A stretch of 64,000 bases of DNA from Taibaiella soli. GTDB lineage: Bacteria; Bacteroidota; Bacteroidia; Chitinophagales; Chitinophagaceae. The position numbers and the translations under genes are program-made. The stretch covers positions 64,086 to 128,085 of the forward strand of contig NZ_QKTW01000007.1 of the NCBI RefSeq assembly GCF_003236175.1. Direction: 5' to 3'. A model generated the notes under the pieces. The model saw only the letters and a list, made by a program, of their open reading frames with translations. It searched no databases and was not told where the DNA came from. This document shows, one piece after another, positions 1-7,831 of the stretch (the stretch's first letter is position 1; every line of letters begins with the position of its first letter).

Positions 1-8
1 TTTGACGT

Positions 9-35
9 TTCACCATTCACCGTTCACCATTCACC
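9..35. repeat. Heptamer tandem repeat TTCACCR
   Basis: Four copies of TTCACC lie at exact 7-bp spacing, separated by A, G, A. The run sits just upstream of the promoter of the first gene. Similar simple-sequence stretches precede other genes in this window, so it may belong to a class of promoter-proximal spacer repeats. Confidence 0.7.
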
Positions 36-61
36 AAATCAGAAATCCGCGATATCCACTA

Positions 62-69
62 TATCTTTG
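62..69 (+). promoter_or_regulatory. Bacteroidota -7 element (TATCTTTG)
   Basis: TATCTTTG matches the Bacteroidota -7 consensus TAnnTTTG and lies 32 nt before the ATG at 102. No clear TTG -33 element was recognised in the repeat-rich upstream sequence. Confidence 0.5.
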
Positions 70-101
70 TGTCGCCCAAACAAATTTCCCCCATCTTCTT
101 C

Positions 102-3100
102 ATGAAGCATCTAATAGGCTGTGTGTTTCTTTTATTATTCGTTAATGTGTCTTTGGCGCAGTCAGATTTTTCAGACTATAGCGTTCGGCATTTTACCAGT
201 GAGAATGGACTGTCTCAGAATACCGTCAAAGCGATTGCTCCGGATAATTACGGTTTCATCTGGCTTGCTACAGAAACAGGTTTGCTGCGTTTCGACGGAA
301 ACAATTTCAAGCTCTATGATAAGAATAATACCGGCATACAAACCAGCCGGATGGCAGATATTTATGCCATTCCCTGCCAGGAAGAACTCATGGCATTGAC
401 GGGCAGCAACGAATTGCTGATGATTGCCGAAGGGAAAGCGCGAAGATATAGCAGCGATTTTCACACATTCTATTTGCCCGCAACGTTAAAACATCTTTAC
501 TTAAGACCTGCCCGCTGGCTGCACCAATTGCCGGATGTAGACAGTGTTGTTTTCCGGCTTAATAAAAAAATAACAGCGCTGGTTAAATTCGGACACGGTG
601 TGGTGTGGTACGATAACAGGAGTGCGATTGGTCAAACCCGGCTTTCCACAATGACAGATTCCGGTGAAACTTTTGCAGCAGGTGATGCTGTCTACTATGG
701 TGCGCCCGGATTTGCCGGAAATAAAATAAAAAGGATCACCCGGAATGGCATTCAGGAAGTAGCCGTTACCGGTGATTTGATAAAGCTCCAGGAAAACAGG
801 AATTCCGGTGGAGGACATGTCGAGAGCCAGCCTGGAACGGGGCAACTTTTTTTTGTTACAGCGCATTCGCTTTACCAAATAATACCGCTACCAGATGGAA
901 ATATCGACACCAGATTATTGCTGACAGGCTTTGAGTTGAAACACGAACTGATTCATGCGGTTTATTATGACAGCCTGCATCAGCGTATTTTTCTCGGAAG
1001 TCTTACCGATGGTCTGTACATCCTTGACCGGAAACAATTTTACACTGCGATTTACGAAGGCAAAGAAGCACACCCGATTGCCAACGTGATTTATGACCAG
1101 GTAGCATTTAGTGATAGTAGCGTCATTACGGGAAACGGTACTGTATTTGCAACAAATCCGAATACGCCACCGATGTTCAGGAAATTTCCCGGTTACGACA
1201 ATAAGGATGATACTTATCTGAGTTCGCTTTTCCGTTCCCGCAATGGCAATATCTGGATTGGAGGAATAAATGAGCTTTATGTGCGCGATCCGTCGGCATC
1301 GAAAGTGCTGGGAAAGTGGATGCTGGAGCTTCCGAAATCAATGACAGAAGATGCGCAGGGACGCCTCTGGATTGGAACGGAAGGCAAAGGATTGTTCCGG
1401 CTTAATCCGAGACAGGCGGAAGCACCACAACAGATTTTGAGTAGTCATGATCGTATTATGTGTATGGAGTGGGAAGGAGATCAATTACTCTGGATTAGCA
1501 CTGTCAGGCATTTACTGCGCCTTCACACGAATACCAACGTTGTGGACACCATTCATGCGCTGACCGATAAAACGACACGTAGTCTGTATATTCCCGAGCC
1601 CGGAACGGTATGGATCTGCACCTACGAAGATGGGTTGTTTCTCTGGCAGAATGGAACCATCACACATTTTCCATTTAGAAATTATCCACCTTTAAAAACG
1701 GTTCATAAAATACTGGAGGATAACAAGGGCTTCTTCTGGATCAGTACCAATTATGGTTTGTATCGGGCTAAGAAAGAGGAGCTGCTTGCTTTTGCAAACA
1801 ATAAAAAATCGGAGCCCTATCTGCTTTATTACAACAAAGAAGCCGGTTTTCTGACAAATGAATTTAACGGCGGCAGTCAGGAGGTAGGTGTAAAACTGCG
1901 TAATGGAGTTTTTAGTTTTTCATCCATGAACGGTGTCGTTTTTTTCAAACCGGGTAACATACGGCCTGAGCTACCGGATAGCAAAATGATCATTGACAAG
2001 CTGGAGGTAGACGATCGGGAAGTATTGCTGGATACGACATTGACTAAGCTGCACAGAGATTTCAAAACACTTAAGATTACGGTTACATCGGCCTACATGG
2101 GCAACCTCGTGAATCTGCGTTATGAATATAAATTGAATAGCGACACGGACTGGCGGAAAACATACAACGGAACGGTCATCCTTTCTTCTTTGCCGCCGGG
2201 GCAAAACACTATTCTGATCCGTAAGAGAAAGGGATTTAGTACCAACGATTTTGAATATTGCGGATTGAATCTTTATATGCCGCGAGCCTGGTGGCAGACG
2301 GGGTGGTTTTATCTGATTGCTTTGGTCGGACTGGCATTGCTGGTGTGGGCTATTGTACAGATGCGGGTTCGGTATTGGCAGCGTAGAAACAGAGTATTGG
2401 AAGTAACGATACACAATCGTACCAAAGATCTGACGAATATTATTCACGATCTGGAACGTTCCGAAAATAAGCTCGGCGAGCAGCTACGGTTTCAACGGAT
2501 GCTCAATGAACAGATCGCGCACGATATTACGACACCACTGAAATACCTCACTATGTTTACGAAAAATGTAATGAGCAGATCAGAAAAGCAGCATGATGAA
2601 TTGTATACAGATCTGGAGCATATTCATCAGGGTACCGACAGAATATATGAAGTGGTACAGCAACTGGGACAATACATGCGTTCCCGGCTTTCAAAGAATA
2701 TTTCCGGTACAAGCGTTCATCTTCACGAGCTCGCAGCGCAAAAGCTGAATCTTTTTAAAATCGCAGCTGAGGCGCGTCACAATACGATCGATAACCGGAT
2801 TGCTGTGGACTTATCCGTGCATCAGAATGAATCATTGATCAGCATCATCCTGCACAATCTGATCGACAATGCGGTGAAGAATACCGAACATGGTACAATC
2901 GTAATTGATGCGTCGACGAAAAACGGTTTGATAAAACTTACAGTTGCAGATTCGGGGAAAGGGTTATCTCTGACGCAAATCAAAGCTTACAATGATTATT
3001 TTAAAAACGAAACTATTGCCAGCAGCAGATTCGTGGCTGGTTTCGGATTCCTGATTATCAAAGAAATTGCAACGCTGTTAAAAATCAAAATAAAGGTGAT

Positions 3101-3170
3101 GGCGGGTGTAGATAAAGGATTAGTTTTTGAGTTGACGATGCTCAGTGGACAGTTGACAGTTGATAGTTGA
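102..3170 (+). CDS. Propeller-type sensor histidine kinase
   Basis: Membrane sensor kinase of 1022 residues. The start is placed at ATG 102 rather than GTG 69 because it gives a clean signal peptide (MKHLIGCVFLLLFVNVSLAQ). The large periplasmic part carries recurrent propeller motifs of the Reg_prop kind (for example GFIWLATETGLLRFDG, GNIWIGG, GRLWIGTEGKGLFRL, GFFWISTNYGLYR), followed by a Y_Y_Y-like Ig segment around residues 640-720 and one transmembrane helix near 735-757. The cytoplasmic part has a HisKA phosphoacceptor, His807 in IAHDITTP, and a HATPase with N box (NLIDNAVKN), DSGKG and GFGF. There is no C-terminal receiver or AraC domain, so it is not a hybrid HTCS. The convergent NarL regulator downstream is the obvious candidate partner. 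The last residues (LSGQLTVDS) are encoded by a simple repeat and look like a 3' extension. Confidence 0.9.
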   Translation: MKHLIGCVFLLLFVNVSLAQSDFSDYSVRHFTSENGLSQNTVKAIAPDNYGFIWLATETGLLRFDGNNFKLYDKNNTGIQTSRMADIYAIPCQEELMALTGSNELLMIAEGKARRYSSDFHTFYLPATLKHLYLRPARWLHQLPDVDSVVFRLNKKITALVKFGHGVVWYDNRSAIGQTRLSTMTDSGETFAAGDAVYYGAPGFAGNKIKRITRNGIQEVAVTGDLIKLQENRNSGGGHVESQPGTGQLFFVTAHSLYQIIPLPDGNIDTRLLLTGFELKHELIHAVYYDSLHQRIFLGSLTDGLYILDRKQFYTAIYEGKEAHPIANVIYDQVAFSDSSVITGNGTVFATNPNTPPMFRKFPGYDNKDDTYLSSLFRSRNGNIWIGGINELYVRDPSASKVLGKWMLELPKSMTEDAQGRLWIGTEGKGLFRLNPRQAEAPQQILSSHDRIMCMEWEGDQLLWISTVRHLLRLHTNTNVVDTIHALTDKTTRSLYIPEPGTVWICTYEDGLFLWQNGTITHFPFRNYPPLKTVHKILEDNKGFFWISTNYGLYRAKKEELLAFANNKKSEPYLLYYNKEAGFLTNEFNGGSQEVGVKLRNGVFSFSSMNGVVFFKPGNIRPELPDSKMIIDKLEVDDREVLLDTTLTKLHRDFKTLKITVTSAYMGNLVNLRYEYKLNSDTDWRKTYNGTVILSSLPPGQNTILIRKRKGFSTNDFEYCGLNLYMPRAWWQTGWFYLIALVGLALLVWAIVQMRVRYWQRRNRVLEVTIHNRTKDLTNIIHDLERSENKLGEQLRFQRMLNEQIAHDITTPLKYLTMFTKNVMSRSEKQHDELYTDLEHIHQGTDRIYEVVQQLGQYMRSRLSKNISGTSVHLHELAAQKLNLFKIAAEARHNTIDNRIAVDLSVHQNESLISIILHNLIDNAVKNTEHGTIVIDASTKNGLIKLTVADSGKGLSLTQIKAYNDYFKNETIASSRFVAGFGFLIIKEIATLLKIKIKVMAGVDKGLVFELTMLSGQLTVDS

Positions 3171-3171
3171 C
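3142..3171. repeat. Simple repeat (CAGTTGACAGTTGATAGTTGAC type)
   Basis: A run of imperfect AGTTGAC units overlaps the last codons and stop of the sensor kinase gene. Related GTCAATTGTCAACTGTTCACT sequence occurs upstream of the pnuC operon near 44675-44705, so this is a dispersed low-complexity family. Confidence 0.6.
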
Positions 3172-3234
3172 ATCCTGTGTTTGTCCTGATTGTTTTACTC
3201 GCGTTTGATGCGTGGTCAACTGCCTATTGAAAAA

Positions 3235-3816
3235 CTAGTTTTGAAAGAGTGCTACCAACTCCGGGATGCTGGCGATATTTGTTTTTTCAAAGATTCTGGC
3301 TTTGTAGGTGCTGATAGTATTGACATGCAGCTTCAGTAAATTGGCAATTTCCAATATGCCGTTGCCATCGATCAGTAATTGCGCCACTTCCAGTTCTCTG
3401 TTAGAAAGTAATTGCAGGGGTGACACATTATAGTCTGCAAATTTTTCCTGTTCTTTTCCTTCTAAAAGTGCCAGAATTACATTGCCTATTTCCAATGTGT
3501 TTGAGTTCTTGTTGAGGTAGGCATCTGCTCCGGCCTGCAAATAACGATTGGCATATAGTCCCGGATCAAAGCCGCTTAGCATAAGCAATTTTGTTTTGGG
3601 CTGAATCGATTTGATCATATTTACGATACCCGGATGGTTGCCGCCCGGCATATTAATATCGCAAACGACCAGTTCTGTTTCTGTATGCCGGAGATGCGCT
3701 ATCAGTGCGTCAGCGTCCTTCACCTGGCATACGGATGCATTGGGGAGTATGCTATTGATGAGCAATCGCAGTCCGTCCATAATAATAACATGATCATCGG
3801 CAAGGAGAATATTCAC
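3235..3816 (-). CDS. NarL/FixJ-family response regulator
   Basis: A 193-residue DNA-binding response regulator. The receiver covers about residues 1-120 with acidic pocket DD (7-8), phosphoacceptor Asp53 in VVCDINMPGG, and a conserved Lys in YLNKNS. A LuxR-type HTH occupies about 133-190 (LSNRELEVAQLLIDGNGILEIANLL). It is convergent with the propeller sensor kinase, with 64 nt between stop codons, which suggests a functional pair although they cannot be co-transcribed. The start at 3816 gives the standard MNILLADDH opening. Confidence 0.9.
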   Translation of the reverse strand: MNILLADDHVIIMDGLRLLINSILPNASVCQVKDADALIAHLRHTETELVVCDINMPGGNHPGIVNMIKSIQPKTKLLMLSGFDPGLYANRYLQAGADAYLNKNSNTLEIGNVILALLEGKEQEKFADYNVSPLQLLSNRELEVAQLLIDGNGILEIANLLKLHVNTISTYKARIFEKTNIASIPELVALFQN

Positions 3817-3860
3817 AGAATAACGGTTTGGGTATCAGGAATGCTAAGCTAATATAATTT

Positions 3861-3940
3861 GTGATCGCTGATATCTGATTTTCTGGTGTCTGATTTTTTT
3901 CTGAAGTGCGGAAATCAGCGATCGGAGAATCAGACATCCG
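3861..3940. repeat. CTGATT-type simple/inverted repeat
   Basis: The segment contains GATCGCTGAT and GTGTCTGATT followed by ATCAGCGATC and AATCAGACATC, so two inverted pairs are interleaved. It lies just before the HipA-like gene and resembles the sequence at 36-50 (AATCAGAAATCC) and 49870-49890. No promoter could be picked out with confidence. Confidence 0.5.
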
Positions 3941-3968
3941 TAATTTTTATCGACCTTTACACCCTCTT

Positions 3969-4754
3969 ATGTATAATAATCAGATCAGAACGGTAAATGT
4001 GACCCGCTATGTGACGCCATTGCGCGAAGGTGGCTCGTTGCCTGCAATTGCAGAAGCCGATGACGAGTTTCTGTATGTCATAAAATTCAGAGGCGCAGGT
4101 CAGGGTGTGAAAGCTTTGATTGCAGACTTGATCGGCGCGGAGGTCGCACGGACATTAGGGTTGAAAGTACCTGAACTTGTTTTTGCTTGTCTTGACGAAG
4201 GGTTTGGACGTACCGAACCAGATGAGGAAATTCAGGACCTGCTAAAAGCCAGTGTGGGCTTGAATCTTGGTGTGCACTATTTGTCTGGTGCTATCACATA
4301 TGATCCTGCCGTTACGAAGATAGATGCGAAACTGGCGTCCAAAATCGTATGGCTGGATTGCCTGCTGACCAATGTCGATCGTACTTCGCGCAATACAAAT
4401 ATGCTCATGTGGCATCATGAATTATGGTTGATTGATCATGGTGCATCTCTTTATTTCCATCACTCCTGGCAGAATTGGGAAGAACAGGCAAAGCGTCCGT
4501 TTGTACAGGTAAAAGACCATGTGTTATTGCCACAAGCATCTGAACTGGAAACCGTAGATAAAGAATTTCGGGCGTTGCTCACGCCGGAGATCATACAGGG
4601 CATTGTAGCGCTGATACCAGATAATTGGCTTATCACAGAAGAGGAAACAGCAGAAGCGCGCAGAGCTGTCTACGCAGAATTTTTAATCACAAGGATTGCC
4701 ACATCCGAAACATTTGTAAAAGAAGCACAGCATGCAAGGAAAGCAGTTATTTGA
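3969..4754 (+). CDS. HipA-like kinase domain protein
   Basis: A 261-residue protein with the fold signature of the HipA-like serine kinase family, but without the N-terminal HipA subdomain or an upstream hipB-type regulator. Kinase-like motifs are visible: WLDCLLTNVDRTSRNTNML provides the catalytic-loop Asp and the metal-binding Asn, and LWLIDHGASL the DFG-like Asp. ATG 3969 is preferred over the GTG at 3906, whose extra 21 residues are encoded by repeat sequence. The 3' end overlaps the DUF3037 gene by 23 nt, so the two are translated together. This pair (HipA-like plus DUF3037) recurs in many bacteria; its substrate is unknown to me. Confidence 0.8.
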   Translation: MYNNQIRTVNVTRYVTPLREGGSLPAIAEADDEFLYVIKFRGAGQGVKALIADLIGAEVARTLGLKVPELVFACLDEGFGRTEPDEEIQDLLKASVGLNLGVHYLSGAITYDPAVTKIDAKLASKIVWLDCLLTNVDRTSRNTNMLMWHHELWLIDHGASLYFHHSWQNWEEQAKRPFVQVKDHVLLPQASELETVDKEFRALLTPEIIQGIVALIPDNWLITEEETAEARRAVYAEFLITRIATSETFVKEAQHARKAVI

Positions 4755-5115
4755 GTATGCCGTTATCCGCATTGTGCCGCGCGTGGAGCGTGAAGAATTT
4801 TTCAATGTCGGGGTGGTATTGTATTGCAGACAACAACGGTTTCTGAAGATGATTTTTTCATTAAACGAAACAAAATTGCATGCACTTTGCGAACTCGCCG
4901 ATGCAGAAGATTTCAGAAATTATCTGGTAGCGTTTGAACGCATTTGTAATGGAGATAAAACCGCTGGTCCAATCGCGCAGCTGGATGTAGCCTCGCGCTT
5001 TCGCTGGCTCACAGCCACGCGCAGTACCGTAGTGCAGGCCTCAAAAGTGCATCCGGGTTTTTGTGAAAACCCGGAAGATGCATTGACGAAATTATTTGAA
5101 AAGTTAGTGTTGTAA
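4732..5115 (+). CDS. DUF3037 family protein
   Basis: A 127-residue cytosolic protein with the DUF3037 signature: an N-terminal YAVIRIVPRVEREEFFNVGV and a later segment DVASRFRWLTATRSTVVQ. No signal peptide or membrane segment is present. It overlaps the HipA-like gene and ends just before a strong terminator, so the pair forms a two-gene operon. The family function is unknown; the fixed pairing suggests that it partners or is modified by the kinase-like protein, which is inference. Confidence 0.8.
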   Translation: MQGKQLFEYAVIRIVPRVEREEFFNVGVVLYCRQQRFLKMIFSLNETKLHALCELADAEDFRNYLVAFERICNGDKTAGPIAQLDVASRFRWLTATRSTVVQASKVHPGFCENPEDALTKLFEKLVL

Positions 5116-5183
5116 TAAATATTCAGCGAAGATAGGGAGCCGTTGTGCTTCGCTTTGCAGACTATGAATAGCTTTTAATGAAT

Positions 5184-5226
5184 AAAAGAAGCGCCTGGCA
5201 ATACTGCTCCAGGCGCTTCTTTTATT
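5184..5226 (+). terminator. Rho-independent terminator after the HipA-like/DUF3037 pair
   Basis: Perfect stem AGAAGCGCCTGG / CCAGGCGCTTCT with loop CAATACTGCT, flanked by A and T runs so it could work on both strands. Confidence 0.85.
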
Positions 5227-5236
5227 TTCACCCCAG

Positions 5237-5489
5237 ATGATAGCTAAGTACTTTTCAAGTACCTCACAACCCCCAAAAAAGTACCTGAGAGGTACCTGAT
5301 TAATACATCGTAACCACCTCTTTGATACTTGTCAACCAGTTTTTAAATACCTCACAACCTCCAAACAAATACCTACGATGTATTCAATAGATACCTGGCA
5401 ACCACCTTTTAGGTACCTGTGAACCCCTTTTTTAATACCTAATAACCCTTAATCAGATACTTCGTAACCACTTCCGGAATACCTAAAGG
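5237..5489. repeat. 22-bp (2 x 11-bp) tandem repeat array
   Basis: Ten consecutive units of exactly 22 bp run from 5259 to 5478, each opening with RTACYT or close to it (GTACCT, GTACCT, ATACAT, ATACTT, ATACCT, ATACCT, ATACCT, GTACCT, ATACCT, ATACTT). An eleventh box (ATACCT) opens at 5479 and a decayed unit precedes at 5237. Most units carry AACC at offset 9-12. The second half of each unit often reads CCACCT or CCCCTT at offset 11, and in units at 5237, 5281 and 5369 it is itself GTACTT, GTACCT or GTATTC, so the basic period is 11 bp with core nnACCTnnnAr. Phase is kept without any indel although the bases diverge. It lies between a terminator and the next gene; it has no spacer-like unique sequence and 11/22 bp is out of codon register. 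Confidence 0.85.
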
Positions 5490-5504
5490 TCAGTTTTTGA
5501 CTTT

Positions 5505-5645
5505 TCGGGCGTGCCCCTCCGGGTCGTGCTATCCGCTGCAAGTCCTCGCTCCGCTGCGGGCTTTCCGCTACTATCACTCACGCAGTATTGCTCGCGTCAT
5601 TACGCGGAGGAACGACGACAAAGCAATCTGCAGATAAATTGAGCT
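5505..5645. repeat. Dispersed intergenic repeat-like block
   Basis: GC-rich segment containing GGGCGTGCCCCTCCGGGTCG, TCCGCTGCAAGTCC, CTCCGCTGCGGGCTTTCCGC and the phrase CGTCATTACGCGGAGGAACG followed by AAGCAATCTGCAG. I recognise these phrases as typical multi-copy intergenic elements of bacterial genomes; no second copy lies in this window. Between this block and the gene at 5808 I see nothing further that I can interpret. Confidence 0.5.
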
Positions 5646-5807
5646 GCTCGCGGTGTGACCGGCCAAGCTCCACGCTCCACACTCCACACGTTGTTGGGTA
5701 CTCCTATTTTTCTGACTAGTCATGTTTTTGTTTTTTTTCTTCCCCCTCCAACCTTTATCAACTGTTTCTAGTCTATCTGAGCACGTTTCTAGAACTCAAA
5801 CAAGCTT

Positions 5808-7439
5808 ATGAACAGATTTCGTTTATTATTACTGTCGTTATTATTGGCCGGAAACTATTGCGACGCGCAGACTGCAGGCCCAGGTATCCATTTTTCTAAA
5901 ACCTATGGTGGCAGCCATGATGATATCGGCGAGCAGTTAATTCAAACCCGCGATAAAGGCTTTCTGATAGCGGGTTATACCAATTCCACCGATGATGATA
6001 TTGCAGTGCCCGGATCCGATACTACCGCTAATCAGTATGATATTTTTCTTGTAAAGACAGATTCTATTGGCAGCGTGCAATGGACTAAAGTGCTGAATAA
6101 TGCCGGCACTGAAGCTTTGAGAAAAATTGTAGAGACAGACAGTTCCTATGTCGTAGCTGGAGAGACATTCACCAATGTCAACCACGATTTCGCAAATATT
6201 CCTGCGATCAGTGGTTTTCTATTTTGGATAGATAAAACAAACGGTTCCATCATTAATGCAAAAGGCTACAAGCAACCAGCTTTAAGTACTTCCATTTTTG
6301 ACATGGTACTCGCTAAAGACGGGAATATTGTGTGCACGGGGTATTACAACGGTCTCGCAAATGCTGCAACTGGTGTTAAGGGCGGTGGCGATGTCTGGAT
6401 TATGAAAGTGCAGAACAATACCGGTAATGTTATCTGGCAGAAATTCTGGGGTGGTACCAATACGGAACAGGGCTACGGTATTGTTTCTGATAGCACAGGC
6501 GGTTACACGATTGTGGGTACGGTTGCTTCTACTGATGGAGATGCTCCGGCACCGAGTTATGGGCAAGGCGATGCTTTTGTGCTCAATGTAGACAGCATGG
6601 GTAATACGCGTTGGTATAAAAAATATGGTACTAGTGGAAGTCAGTATCTGGCATATATCGGGAAAACAGCCAGCGGTTATATTGTAGGTGGTTATGCCAA
6701 CGTGGATGGAACACATGTACACGGAACAACTGGTAACGGCGATTATTGGGTAATGAAACTAAACAACGCAGGTGATACTGTTTGGACCCGTACGTTTGGC
6801 GGTTCAGAATTTGAACGTTTAGTAAGCCTGGCAGTTACTAATGATGGCGGTGTGTTTATCAACGGTTATGTAACATCAACGGATGGCACTTTTGCCCAAC
6901 CGGGTGCAATGGTGGACAATGGTCTTTTAAGATTGGACTCAAACGGAAATGTTGTCTGGAAAAAAAGGATGGGCAGCAATCTCGCTGATAATGTAGGTGC
7001 GGGTATTGTTACCTGCGACAATGGTTATGCATTTACCGCTTTGGCTAGTCAGATGAGTGGTGATGTTACGGGCACTAATCACGGCAATTTTGAGATGTGG
7101 CTTTGTAAATTGAATAGTGATGGTCTTGACAATATTACGCCAGATGCGCCATGTAATTATAAGGCGCCAACTCCGCAGCCATCGGGCGTTGCGCAGCTTT
7201 CTGCCGGAGAGCCTGTTATTATTTTTCCGAATCCGACCACCGGAATTTTCCAGTTGAAAAATGTTAGCGCAGGCAGTACAATCAAGCTGTTGAATCAGGT
7301 TGGACAAATCGTGTATCAACAAACAGCAACGAAGAAAACGGAACAAATTAATCCGGGTGCACTCGCAGCTGGTTTATACATTATCCAGATTACGACGCCA
7401 GATAAAACAACGAGTAATTTTAAGTTGCTGATTCAATAG
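5808..7439 (+). CDS. T9SS type A secreted repeat protein (copy A)
   Basis: A 543-residue exported protein. Signal peptide MNRFRLLLLSLLLAGNYCDAQ. The body consists of repeats of the form FGGS-x-D followed by a GGY/GYxxxG strand and a TxSxDGD turn (residues about 28-420), the layout of bacterial beta-propeller-like surface proteins of the Bacteroidota. The last 80 residues form a T9SS type A sorting domain: FPNPTTGIFQLKN, then LNQVGQIVYQQ, then LAAGLYIIQI. It is closely related along its length to the protein at 20786, with which it brackets the cargo island. Ligand or substrate unknown. A terminator follows. Confidence 0.85.
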   Translation: MNRFRLLLLSLLLAGNYCDAQTAGPGIHFSKTYGGSHDDIGEQLIQTRDKGFLIAGYTNSTDDDIAVPGSDTTANQYDIFLVKTDSIGSVQWTKVLNNAGTEALRKIVETDSSYVVAGETFTNVNHDFANIPAISGFLFWIDKTNGSIINAKGYKQPALSTSIFDMVLAKDGNIVCTGYYNGLANAATGVKGGGDVWIMKVQNNTGNVIWQKFWGGTNTEQGYGIVSDSTGGYTIVGTVASTDGDAPAPSYGQGDAFVLNVDSMGNTRWYKKYGTSGSQYLAYIGKTASGYIVGGYANVDGTHVHGTTGNGDYWVMKLNNAGDTVWTRTFGGSEFERLVSLAVTNDGGVFINGYVTSTDGTFAQPGAMVDNGLLRLDSNGNVVWKKRMGSNLADNVGAGIVTCDNGYAFTALASQMSGDVTGTNHGNFEMWLCKLNSDGLDNITPDAPCNYKAPTPQPSGVAQLSAGEPVIIFPNPTTGIFQLKNVSAGSTIKLLNQVGQIVYQQTATKKTEQINPGALAAGLYIIQITTPDKTTSNFKLLIQ

Positions 7440-7478
7440 AATCAAAAACTCACGCTTGAAGGGAAAGTAAAAAGTTGG

Positions 7479-7504
7479 AAGCCTCTGCCACCGCAGGGGC
7501 TTTT
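7479..7504 (+). terminator. Terminator after T9SS protein copy A
   Basis: Stem AAGCCTCTGC / GCAGGGGCTT with a CACC loop, followed by TTTTG. Confidence 0.75.
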
Positions 7505-7606
7505 GTCTTATGTATGAATCTGTACGTCCTGATTGATTATTTGCCATTCACGAATCGCTTCTGAATCGCGCTGTGACGCCCTTTTAGGGGATGGGATGGC
7601 CAGTTT

Positions 7607-7630
7607 AAAAACGGAAGCAATTCCGTTTTT
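7607..7630. terminator. Perfect hairpin with GCAA tetraloop
   Basis: AAAAACGGAA pairs perfectly with TTCCGTTTTT around a GCAA (GNRA) loop, and the T run is part of the stem. It stands in the 390-bp gap before the large PKD gene; it may be a bidirectional terminator or a structured leader. Nothing else is recognisable in the gap. Confidence 0.5.
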
Positions 7631-7831
7631 CACCTGTAGGAAATAACGATCGAATTATAAAAATTTACATCCAATTAGCCGACAGCAAGCGGACGCTACC
7701 CTAAAACAACCCGTTTGCTAAGCGAGCTATAAACCTTAAATGAAAACATTCCTTTCTCAACGATACTGCACTACGTGCTGCAAAAATCTTTTTTGCATTT
7801 ATTCATCTATTACCAAACCAAATGAACAGCT

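Noticed and set aside
102-3170. Hybrid two-component (HTCS) reading of the propeller sensor
   Set aside because: The protein ends after the HATPase; no receiver or AraC domain follows.
5259-5478. CRISPR-like array
   Set aside because: Units follow each other without unique spacers, the 22-bp units are degenerate, and no cas genes are near.
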